Of a stretch of 6,710 nucleotides of DNA, positions 1-6,509 are shown piece by piece (positions within the stretch are counted from its first letter, which is position 1; every line of letters begins with the position of its first letter). The DNA comes from Tissierellaceae bacterium (lineage in GTDB: Bacteria > Bacillota > Clostridia > Tissierellales > Tissierellaceae). Position numbers and translations under genes: made by a program. The stretch covers positions 1 through 6,710 of the forward strand of contig JARICQ010000029.1 in NCBI GenBank assembly GCA_029264075.1. Direction: 5' to 3'. The notes beneath the pieces were generated by a model that worked only from the letters and a program-made list of their open reading frames with translations, was not told the origin of the DNA and searched no databases.

Positions 1-437
1 GTTTCTGCTTCCATCTCATCTTCTAAGTCTGTAGACATTACTTGTCCTTCTACTACATGATAAGTCAATACTTTAGATAGGTCTGGATGGGCTAATAGAT
101 CCTCAACTGTTATGTCAAGATCCATCAGTAACTTCTCAAAAGCCTCATTTGTTGGCGCAAATACTGTAAATGGCCCTTCTCCTTGAAGTGTTTCTACTAG
201 ACCAGCTTCTTGAAGTGCTGCTACTAATGTAGTGAAATCTTCATTTCCTGAAGCTATATCTACTATATCTTCTCCCATAGCTTCTTCTTCAGTATCATCT
301 TCCTCTTCCATAGTCTCCTCTTCTTCTACTACAGGATCATCTGTTTCTGGTTCTTCGTCCTGAGTACAGCTACTTAAGGTAAATACCGCTAGGGACATAA
401 TCATGAATATTAATAAAAACTTTCTTGTCTTTTTCAT
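1..437 (-). CDS. Fasciclin-domain (FAS1) lipoprotein, 3' end beyond window
   Basis: Probable surface lipoprotein with an extracytoplasmic fasciclin (FAS1) domain, a fold used in adhesion and matrix binding. 145 residues are visible and the reading frame runs off the window edge. Residues 1-24 form a lipoprotein signal: basic start (MKKTRK), hydrophobic stretch, then the lipobox LSSC with Cys24 as the predicted lipidated residue. Residues 27-57 are a very acidic linker (20 of 31 are Asp or Glu), probably a spacer from the membrane. The FAS1 domain begins near residue 58 (DIVDIAS) and shows the family's first conserved block, TVFAPTNEAF (91-100), and the later YHVVEG block (126-131). The fold is about 130 residues, so roughly 40-50 are missing. 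The start is secure: AGGAGG at 450-445 lies 7 bases before the ATG. It is 212 bp downstream of the response regulator gene, so it may have its own promoter. Ligand and function are unknown. Confidence 0.88.
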   Translation of the reverse strand, partial: MKKTRKFLLIFMIMSLAVFTLSSCTQDEEPETDDPVVEEEETMEEEDDTEEEAMGEDIVDIASGNEDFTTLVAALQEAGLVETLQGEGPFTVFAPTNEAFEKLLMDLDITVEDLLAHPDLSKVLTYHVVEGQVMSTDLEDEMEAE

Positions 438-529
438 TTTTTTTCCTCCTTGGGAATATAAAGTTAATTTGGTCTTTTCTTGTTGCCTGATCATTTGAAA
501 TATAGTTCAGGATAACAATATTTAGCCAT

Positions 530-557
530 ATCATATTGCTCTAGCTTACTTTGTCCC
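530..557 (-). promoter_or_regulatory. Candidate sigma-A-type promoter for the FAS1 lipoprotein gene
   Basis: Read on the minus strand, GGGACA (557-552) is followed after 16 bases by TATGAT (535-530). These match the -35 consensus at 4 of 6 and the -10 consensus at 5 of 6. Transcription would start near 523, leaving a leader of about 85 nt before the ATG at 437. The rest of the gap (438-649) is A+T-rich. I see no riboswitch-like structure and no hairpin followed by a T run for the upstream operon on this strand. In such A+T-rich sequence, matches of this quality occur by chance, so the call is tentative. Confidence 0.3.
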
Positions 558-649
558 TTAATTCATACTTACCCTAGTTTTGACTAAACTATCATAAATA
601 GCTAAAATCTCTTTTTTTTTGCCTTTTCAGATCCATTTTATTTCTCTCC

Positions 650-1801
650 TTAATAGCAGATTACTTTTATTTTTGTAGTTTCTAATCTTTCAAAATTTCT
701 AATTAGTAGGATCATTTCTTCTGAAAGTTCATATCCTGATTTTAAAACCAATCTGCCATCTGAGCAGTAGAGGTCCTCTACCAATATCATGCCAGTTTTC
801 AATCTACTTATATCTATATTTATAATTTCATTATTTGTCATCTCTGTTTGGACCTTGGATAGGATATCTAGTATTTCCTCGCTATAGAATTCTTCTTCAG
901 ATTTTTTCATTGCGTCTAATATATCAATATATTTTTTGTTTTTTTCAAATTTAGTCAAATAATAGATTAATATTCTCAGTATTTGACCCTTTAAAACTTC
1001 CGATTCCATTTCTTTAGGATGAAGATTCTGATATTCTTCTTCCAAGGGGATCATTGCCCTTTCTATTATTTTTGTAACAGCCTCAAATCTTGGTATTCTA
1101 GAAATTATGTCATTACTTAAGGCTAGGGAATCATACTTTCTGTTTATTTCACTTTTAATATATTTTTCTGAATTCTTTTCTTCATACAGGCTACTTGTCT
1201 TTTCCATATGAACCGATAACATACCCAGACCCGAGAAGACACAGGCTAGTCTTAGGTCCCATACTTCCTTTATTCCTAATCCTTCCATGATTTTCTCAGA
1301 ATACATCTTCATGGAGTTAGAAAGATTAGATACTTCTGGATTAGCTATTGCCAACATGTCATTCATAGCCGCTATAGTACCCTGGATTGTCTCTGAATAA
1401 AGCTTTCCTATAATCTTCTTCGACTTATAATTTTCTAGATGTGTATTTATTCTTGCAAGAACCTCTCCCCTATTAAGAGGCTTTGTAATATAATCTACAG
1501 CTCCCATTTTAAAGGCCAATACCTTATCAAACTCTTGATTTAAGGAACTTATAAATATTACTGGGATTTCCTTTAATCTAGGATCTTCTTTTATAATTTT
1601 ACAAACCTTATAGCCACTTATTTCAGGCATCATGACATCCAATAGTATTAAATCTGGTAATTCAGTGCTTTCTTTTAGTATCTCGAGTGCACTTGGACCA
1701 TCTAGTGCCACCTGACCTTGTATATTTTTTGGTAATATATTCCGTAGTATATCTATAATTTCTGGACTATCATCAACGATTAGTATCTTTGCATCCACCA
1801 T
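650..1801 (-). CDS. Response regulator: REC receiver plus degenerate HD-GYP-like output domain
   Basis: Two-component response regulator of 383 residues, cytoplasmic, no membrane segment. The receiver (about 5-122) is intact: acidic pair Asp10/Asp11, phospho-acceptor Asp55 in LILLDVMMP, Ser85 at the switch position and Lys107 in ITKP. Residues about 135-315 follow the helical pattern of HD-GYP cyclic-di-GMP phosphodiesterases, but catalytic residues are gone. The usual LLHDIGKIGV block reads VFSGLGMLSV (188-197), so the His-Asp dyad is Ser190-Gly191. A SRIPRFEAV segment (about 234-242) still marks the position of the third helix block, yet the HHE..DG.GYP loop is absent. The C-terminus (about 329-372; RLKTGMILVEDL, SDGRLVLKSGYELS) is the extension usual in REC-HD-GYP regulators. 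The ATG at 1801 overlaps the kinase gene by 29 bp, with AGGAGG (1813-1808) 6 bases upstream inside the kinase frame, implying translational coupling. The likely partner is that kinase's HPt domain. Output mechanism is unknown: no DNA-binding domain is seen, and phosphodiesterase activity is unlikely. Confidence 0.93.
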   Translation of the reverse strand: MVDAKILIVDDSPEIIDILRNILPKNIQGQVALDGPSALEILKESTELPDLILLDVMMPEISGYKVCKIIKEDPRLKEIPVIFISSLNQEFDKVLAFKMGAVDYITKPLNRGEVLARINTHLENYKSKKIIGKLYSETIQGTIAAMNDMLAIANPEVSNLSNSMKMYSEKIMEGLGIKEVWDLRLACVFSGLGMLSVHMEKTSSLYEEKNSEKYIKSEINRKYDSLALSNDIISRIPRFEAVTKIIERAMIPLEEEYQNLHPKEMESEVLKGQILRILIYYLTKFEKNKKYIDILDAMKKSEEEFYSEEILDILSKVQTEMTNNEIINIDISRLKTGMILVEDLYCSDGRLVLKSGYELSEEMILLIRNFERLETTKIKVICY

Positions 1802-4800
1802 ATTTTTCCTCCTTATTCAATATCAGCTCTATTTCTTTAAGTATCCTTAAAGCAGATTGAAAGTCATATTGTTCTCCATATCCCTTCATCTGACTTGCCT
1901 TATCACCTATTAAAGTTCCCCGGGCTTCTTCTTCAAATTTACTGATAGATTCACCTGCGGTAATATCATTTTCTAGTAATAGTCCAGCAAGTTCATCTGC
2001 TAGTAATTTCATCTTTAAATAATCTAGCTCTCCTGACCCTTCATCTTTATTTTTATACTTATCTTCCAAGAATACTTTTGATGAAAACATGAGATCTAGC
2101 CTATCTTCCAATTGCAGCAATAATTCCCTTATCTTAAAATTACCCTGGATCATTTCTGATTCTAGTTGTGCTGCTATAGTATATATTTCTTTTGCCTGCA
2201 GCTCTCCTGATACACCCTTTACAGTATGGGCTAGTCTTATAGCAAGCTCCCTATCTCCTAGAGATAGGGCCTGTCTTATTTCATCTACTACCTTGCTGTA
2301 ATTTCTCTTGAATTTTTTCAACACCTTTAGAAACAATTCCTCGTCATTATTTAAGTGACTTAGGGCTTCTTCGATATCTATTCCCTCTATCTCCAAAGAT
2401 AACTTATGGATTTTCTCTTCTTTAATCTTATTTAAATTTTTATCTACTTGTATTTGTAAATTTCGATCAGTCTTTATTTTGTCTTTCGTCAGGTTGGCGA
2501 TTGATCTAATTAGGGCCTCCCTATTTATGGGCTTGGTTATATAGTCGTCAATATTTGAGGCTATGCATCTTCTTCTTTCATCAGGTGATGCACTAGCAGT
2601 AACTGCGATAATAGGCAGATCATTTGAGCTTTTCATCTTTCTTATTTCAGCCGTGGCCTCATATCCATCCATTCCTGGCATCCTAATATCCATTAGTACA
2701 ATATCAAATTCTTCAGTCTTGACCTTTTCTATGGCCTCCCTACCACTACTGGCAACTGTGACCAACATTCCAACTTCATCTATTATAGATTTTAATACAT
2801 CTTGATTGATTTCATTGTCATCTACTAGAAGAACCCTTAGGCCCCTTAGATGATCAAATATGTAGGAGATATCCGAATCAGCAACATCCTTCTTTTTTTG
2901 AACTACAACTTCATCTACACTTGGAATTTTAAAGTCCGTTGTAAAAAAGAAACTTGTCCCCCGGCCTAGTTCACTTTCAACTCTGATATCTCCACCCATT
3001 AAGCCTACTAGCTGCCTGCAAATGGCTAGACCCAGTCCAGTACCTTCATGTTGATTTATATGCTTATTATCTACCTGTTTAAAGGGTTCAAAGATATCTT
3101 TGATTTCTTCTTCTGGTATTCCTATTCCTGTATCACTTACTTCATATTTTAGTAGTATACTATCTGATTTTCTTTCTAATATACTTATCTTGATCCTTAT
3201 TTCACCCTCCAGGGTAAATTTTATAGAATTAGATACTAGATTTAATAGGACCTGCTGCAATCTAAATGGGTCTCCATAAAGGGGGTAGGGAATATTCTCT
3301 TCTTTTTCAACCTTTATTTCGACTTTCTCATCACTAGTTTTAAATTGCATCTGTTCAACTACATTGTCTATAGCTTCTTCTATATTAAATATACTATTTT
3401 CTAAATCCAGCTTATTATTATCTATCTTGGACCAGTCAAGTATATCGTTGATTATGCTCATTAACATTCCTGATGAAACCTTGATCCCACTTATGTAATC
3501 TTTTTGTCTTGAGGTTAGTTTTGTATTAAATAGTAGTTCAGAATAGCCTATTACTGCATTCATCGGTGTTCTTATTTCATGTGACATGTTGGATAGAAAA
3601 TTACTTTTAGCCCTATTGGCTACATCTGATTCTTCCTTGGCCTTGCCCAATTCCTCCATTATAGAGTTTCTTTCAGTTATATCTAGAATACTTGAAAGTA
3701 AGCATTCTTCACCATTTATTTTTATAGGCACTATATTGCAAAGACCTGTACGAATCTTATTATCCTTGGTCCTCATCTTAATTTCATAATTATACAGGCT
3801 CTTATTCTTTTCGATTTCCTTCTTTAACTTCAACCTTTGACCTTCATCAATAATAAGGGGTACATCCAATATATTTTCTCCTATTATTTCTTCTTTTCCA
3901 AAACCCATCATATTTAAAAAAGAATTATTTACTTCTAGAAGCTTTCCAGTCTCAAATGATGATATGGATATACTTATATCAGTGTTATTAAAGGCCTTTG
4001 AAAATTTTTCTTCCGATTTTTTTAACTCTGATATATCTTTTGATGTTATAAAGATTACATCTTCGCCGTCCCATAACCCCTTGGTGGCATATGTTTCAAC
4101 TGGTATCTCTTCACCATCTTTTGTAAAATATGGTATATCAGTGTTTCTAAACTGGCCATGGATTAAATTTTTTATGTATTGTTTTGCTTCTTCTCTATTG
4201 GCTCCACCATATAAAGTTAATAGGGACTCACCTATAACTTCCGCCTTGGAATAATTTAATTTTTTCAAAGTAGCTCTATTAATACTTATTATTTTACCTT
4301 CTAAATCAATTACTAGTAGTAAATCATGAACCATATTAAAAAAGTTATTAAAATTTTGCTTGACCTGGTTTATGTTTTTTTCAAGTAACTTTCTTTCTAC
4401 AGCTTTTTCATATAGCAGTACAAATGAATTTAAGAGAGATACTTCAACTTCCGACCAGTCTTTCTCCACCCTGCAAGAATCAAATCCTATAAAACCACTA
4501 AATTCTTCATTTATAAAAACTGGTATAGCAAGTATAGAAAGAATTCCTTGATCTTCTAAAGCCTGTCTTGTATTATTCTTCCCGTATTCCATATTTCTAA
4601 TATGAGAAGAAAATACTTTGTTTTCTGCTAAAACTCCTATAAAGTCAATAGATTCTTCATAGGGCACATTTTGGAGTTCTGGATTTTCAATTTGTTGACC
4701 CACATCATTCATGCACCATTCAAGCATTTGACTTGTATACCATCTTTTAGAATCTTCATTATAATGGTTCTCCCAGTAGTAGACCCTATCTACCTGAGTC

Positions 4801-5660
4801 GCATCTCCAAGAAGTTTTATACCATTGGCCAGGGCGTCATAGGAAATAGGATTTGTAAGCAACTCTTCCGTAAATTCCATATATGAATAGAGTATTCTCT
4901 CCTTTACCCTATCTTCTTCCTTTAATCTATATTCTTCAGTGATATCATGTCCCGAACAAACAGCAAACTTAACATCTCCTTCTTCATCCAACTTTGGAGT
5001 TTTAATTATCTTTATAAGTCTACTTTCATTATTTTCATTTAATAACCATTCTTGGCTAACTACTTCCTTCTTTCCATTGAATACGATTTCATTGTCACTA
5101 ATACATACCTGGGCTTCTCTATCACAGAGAAAATCATTTATATTTCTGAATTCTAATTCTTTTTTATCAAAACCTAAGAAATCAGCATGAGACTTATTTA
5201 CATATCCATAGCTTTCTATATCCTGTAAACTCCAAATTTGCGTGGATGTATTATCAGAAAACAAGTCCAATCTTTCCCTTTGTTCAGCTTCCTTAGTTAT
5301 ATCTCCAATAATGAGTAATAAGTTATCTTCATTAGATGATTTTGTAGTTATCTGATAGTACTTATCTAAATAATCAAAATAATATTCTAGTTCTTGATCT
5401 TGATAATTATTAATATCTTTATAAATCTTAATCCAGTTAGATCTTTCCCACATTATTTTTTTAAAAATGCTAGTAACTTTCTTTCCTATTAATTCTTTTT
5501 CACTAAGTCCTATTATTGTCTCAAAAACCTTATTTACTTCTATAATTTTATAGTCTTTAACATTATTATTCTCATCATAAATTTTTTCATGATGTGCGTA
5601 TCCCAATGAACATTTTTCAATGATTGACCGATAAAGATTAGCATCCATTATTATTTTCAT
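1773..5660 (-). CDS. Soluble multi-PAS/GAF hybrid sensor histidine kinase with REC and HPt domains
   Basis: Hybrid kinase of 1295 residues that autophosphorylates and relays phosphate internally. Domains in order (approximate): PAS 12-122, PAS 131-243, GAF 257-425, PAS 435-546, PAS 551-664, HisKA 683-750, HATPase 796-910, REC 940-1055, HPt 1095-1190, helical tail 1207-1285. Key sites: His694 (NMSHEIRTP); ATP-site N box with Asn807 and Asn811, G1 DTGIGIP (843-849), F box FEPF (857-860), G2 GTGLGL (873-878); receiver Asp947/948, phospho-acceptor Asp991 (LMDIRMP), Thr1021 and Lys1043; HPt His1145 (AHTVKG). All look intact. No signal peptide or membrane helix is visible, so sensing is presumably cytoplasmic; the PAS/GAF ligands cannot be deduced. 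The tail resembles helical segments found after HPt domains in other hybrid kinases and has no obvious phospho-His. It overlaps the downstream response regulator gene, its likely relay target. The start is uncertain: the ATG at 5660 abuts GGAAGG with no spacer, while Met5 (ATG at 5648) sits 12 bases from it. Confidence 0.95.
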   Translation of the reverse strand: MKIIMDANLYRSIIEKCSLGYAHHEKIYDENNNVKDYKIIEVNKVFETIIGLSEKELIGKKVTSIFKKIMWERSNWIKIYKDINNYQDQELEYYFDYLDKYYQITTKSSNEDNLLLIIGDITKEAEQRERLDLFSDNTSTQIWSLQDIESYGYVNKSHADFLGFDKKELEFRNINDFLCDREAQVCISDNEIVFNGKKEVVSQEWLLNENNESRLIKIIKTPKLDEEGDVKFAVCSGHDITEEYRLKEEDRVKERILYSYMEFTEELLTNPISYDALANGIKLLGDATQVDRVYYWENHYNEDSKRWYTSQMLEWCMNDVGQQIENPELQNVPYEESIDFIGVLAENKVFSSHIRNMEYGKNNTRQALEDQGILSILAIPVFINEEFSGFIGFDSCRVEKDWSEVEVSLLNSFVLLYEKAVERKLLEKNINQVKQNFNNFFNMVHDLLLVIDLEGKIISINRATLKKLNYSKAEVIGESLLTLYGGANREEAKQYIKNLIHGQFRNTDIPYFTKDGEEIPVETYATKGLWDGEDVIFITSKDISELKKSEEKFSKAFNNTDISISISSFETGKLLEVNNSFLNMMGFGKEEIIGENILDVPLIIDEGQRLKLKKEIEKNKSLYNYEIKMRTKDNKIRTGLCNIVPIKINGEECLLSSILDITERNSIMEELGKAKEESDVANRAKSNFLSNMSHEIRTPMNAVIGYSELLFNTKLTSRQKDYISGIKVSSGMLMSIINDILDWSKIDNNKLDLENSIFNIEEAIDNVVEQMQFKTSDEKVEIKVEKEENIPYPLYGDPFRLQQVLLNLVSNSIKFTLEGEIRIKISILERKSDSILLKYEVSDTGIGIPEEEIKDIFEPFKQVDNKHINQHEGTGLGLAICRQLVGLMGGDIRVESELGRGTSFFFTTDFKIPSVDEVVVQKKKDVADSDISYIFDHLRGLRVLLVDDNEINQDVLKSIIDEVGMLVTVASSGREAIEKVKTEEFDIVLMDIRMPGMDGYEATAEIRKMKSSNDLPIIAVTASASPDERRRCIASNIDDYITKPINREALIRSIANLTKDKIKTDRNLQIQVDKNLNKIKEEKIHKLSLEIEGIDIEEALSHLNNDEELFLKVLKKFKRNYSKVVDEIRQALSLGDRELAIRLAHTVKGVSGELQAKEIYTIAAQLESEMIQGNFKIRELLLQLEDRLDLMFSSKVFLEDKYKNKDEGSGELDYLKMKLLADELAGLLLENDITAGESISKFEEEARGTLIGDKASQMKGYGEQYDFQSALRILKEIELILNKEEKYGGCKDTNR

Positions 5661-5666
5661 CCTTCC
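5661..5666 (-). promoter_or_regulatory. Awkwardly spaced ribosome-binding site at the kinase start
   Basis: GGAAGG on the minus strand (5666-5661) touches the first ATG (5660) with no spacer and lies 12 bases before the second in-frame ATG (5648, Met5). The usual gap is about 5-9 bases, so neither start is ideal. The longer gap is physically easier for initiation, so a 1291-residue protein starting MDANLY is at least as likely as the 1295-residue form. The same bases also spell ATG GAA GGA TGA (5668-5657), a three-codon frame whose stop overlaps the first kinase ATG; this is probably chance. Confidence 0.45.
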
Positions 5667-5669
5667 ATT

Positions 5670-5698
5670 TTTATAAATTTATCTTCTATCTAAATCAA
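5670..5698 (-). promoter_or_regulatory. Candidate promoter for the kinase-regulator operon
   Basis: On the minus strand, TTGATT (5698-5693) and TATAAA (5675-5670) are separated by 17 bases, matching the sigma-A -35 at 4 of 6 and -10 at 5 of 6 with optimal spacing. Transcription would begin near 5663, giving almost no leader before the ATG at 5660 and about 15 nt before the ATG at 5648. A second, weaker pair lies upstream: CTGAAA (5736-5731) and TATAAA (5715-5710), with a short 15-base spacer. Either could drive the kinase and regulator together, independently of the membrane protein gene upstream. There is no visible terminator between 5755 and 5661, so readthrough is also possible. Confidence 0.45.
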
Positions 5699-5755
5699 CA
5701 TAAATGAGTTTTATACTAATAATGCTATCATTTCAGGATTTACTTGCTGCTTGGT

Positions 5756-6436
5756 TTAAAATCCCTTTTTTTGCCCTTCCCAAGGAGCTTCTTTTCCTTC
5801 TCTAAACTCATCTATACCAGGCCCAGCTAACTTTTTTAATCTCCATACTCCATAAACTAGAGTCAAGATTAAAACTGCTAAAGTTGTAGGAAACCCTAGT
5901 AGTATATTTGCCCATCCTAATTGTTCTAGGCTGGCTCTTCTGAATAAAACTATCTGGATGCTCATTCTGGATAAAAATAAAATTGCCCAGGCAAAGGTAA
6001 CTTCTCTATAGGCTGGTTTTATATCCTCTCTTAGAAACCACTCTAATTCCCAGCCCCTACTTATATGACTAAGAAGAGCTGCCAAGGGATAGCCTAATAA
6101 AATACTTAATAAGGACAGTATAAATAGAAACCCACTTGCTATTAGCTTTGGAAGAAAATAACTAGCCGCATTATCTGATAGCAAAGCAAATCCAGAGGCT
6201 ATAACCACGCCTACTATACCTGCTAAGACATATCCAATAGTTTGTTTTTTCAAAATCCTCTGGATAGATAGTAAGATGGCGAAAAATAGGGCTAATACTA
6301 TTCCAAACTTGAGACCGAATATATTATTTCCAATAATATATGCTATAGGCGGGAAGATTGCATCAATTGTTTTTCTACTAATAAATTCTTTGACTTCATC
6401 ACCTATATCTATTAAAAAATCTTTCAAGCTAATCAC
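5756..6436 (-). CDS. DUF3159-like six-helix integral membrane protein
   Basis: Integral membrane protein of unknown function, 226 residues from the GTG at 6436. About six hydrophobic segments are visible: 26-40, 41-58, 67-87, 98-123, 146-166 and 174-198. They are flanked by a polar N-terminus and a charged C-terminal tail (about 199-226) with the pattern KKLAGPGIDEF. The arrangement matches my recollection of the DUF3159 family: an early FPP.AY motif, an LSG.G-like helix 3 (here LAGIVG), a YFLP motif after it (93-96), LLGYPLAALL in helix 4, a W..D...AYRE.T.AWA segment (133-151), then LSRMSIQIVLF and an LLGFP helix. That family carries no established biochemical role. The start is ambiguous: the GTG at 6436 has GAGG only 4 bases upstream, whereas the TTG at 6427 has AAGG 8 bases upstream; an in-frame TGA just upstream rules out anything longer. 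It lies 73 bp after the SufB/SufD gene and 95 bp before the kinase; co-transcription with suf is possible but unproven. Confidence 0.8.
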   Translation of the reverse strand: MISLKDFLIDIGDEVKEFISRKTIDAIFPPIAYIIGNNIFGLKFGIVLALFFAILLSIQRILKKQTIGYVLAGIVGVVIASGFALLSDNAASYFLPKLIASGFLFILSLLSILLGYPLAALLSHISRGWELEWFLREDIKPAYREVTFAWAILFLSRMSIQIVLFRRASLEQLGWANILLGFPTTLAVLILTLVYGVWRLKKLAGPGIDEFREGKEAPWEGQKKGF

Positions 6437-6444
6437 CTTCCCTC
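6436..6444 (-). promoter_or_regulatory. Ribosome-binding region that decides the DUF3159-like start
   Basis: The minus-strand sequence GAGGGAAGGTGATTAGCTTG (6444-6425) offers two readings. GAGG (6444-6441) with a 4-base gap would serve the GTG at 6436. AAGGTGAT, which pairs well with the 16S tail and ends its AAGG 8 bases before the TTG at 6427, would serve that TTG instead. The second has the better spacing, which would make the protein 223 residues. Confidence 0.4.
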
Positions 6445-6450
6445 AAGCCA

Positions 6451-6482
6451 GATTCTAGTAAAATAATCCATAATCTAGAATC
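6451..6482 (-). repeat. Perfect 8-bp inverted repeat between the suf gene and the membrane protein gene
   Basis: GATTCTAG (6451-6458) and CTAGAATC (6475-6482) are exact reverse complements separated by 16 A+T-rich bases. The element sits 28 bp after the SufB/SufD stop and 14 bp before the GTG of the membrane protein gene. As RNA it could form a stem-loop, but no T run follows on the minus strand, so it is not a standard intrinsic terminator. It could be an mRNA processing or stabilising hairpin, or a dimeric-protein binding site with half-sites 24 bp apart centre to centre. An adjacent short palindrome, GATAT-A-ATATC, lies at 6484-6494. Confidence 0.5.
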
Positions 6483-6509
6483 AGATATAATATCTAACCC
6501 ACTTTTGAT

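Noticed and set aside
493..529. Minus-strand 12-codon frame (MAKYCYPELYFK) in the gap before the FAS1 gene.
   Set aside because: It has no ribosome-binding site, overlaps the predicted promoter start region and is too short to support.
516..538. CAATAT...ATATTG inverted repeat near the candidate FAS1 promoter, considered as an operator.
   Set aside because: The 6-bp arms are simple A+T-rich sequence of a kind expected by chance here, with no recognised regulator motif.
438..649. Riboswitch (for example a cyclic-di-GMP type) in the FAS1 leader.
   Set aside because: The predicted leader is short and A+T-rich, with none of the conserved G-rich junctions or tetraloop elements of known classes that I could find.
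2089..5190. Plus-strand open frames of 60-100 codons opposite the kinase gene.
   Set aside because: They are antisense shadows of a well-supported kinase frame: no domains, unnatural serine- and isoleucine-rich composition and no convincing ribosome-binding sites.
5736..5764. Inverted repeat GGATTT/AAATCC spanning the stop of the membrane protein gene, considered as a terminator.
   Set aside because: The stem is only 6 bp and A+T-rich with a 17-base loop, and no T run follows on the minus strand.
6276..6458. Plus-strand open frame of 60 codons opposite the start of the membrane protein gene.
   Set aside because: It is antisense to a coherent six-helix membrane protein and has no recognisable domain or clear ribosome-binding site.
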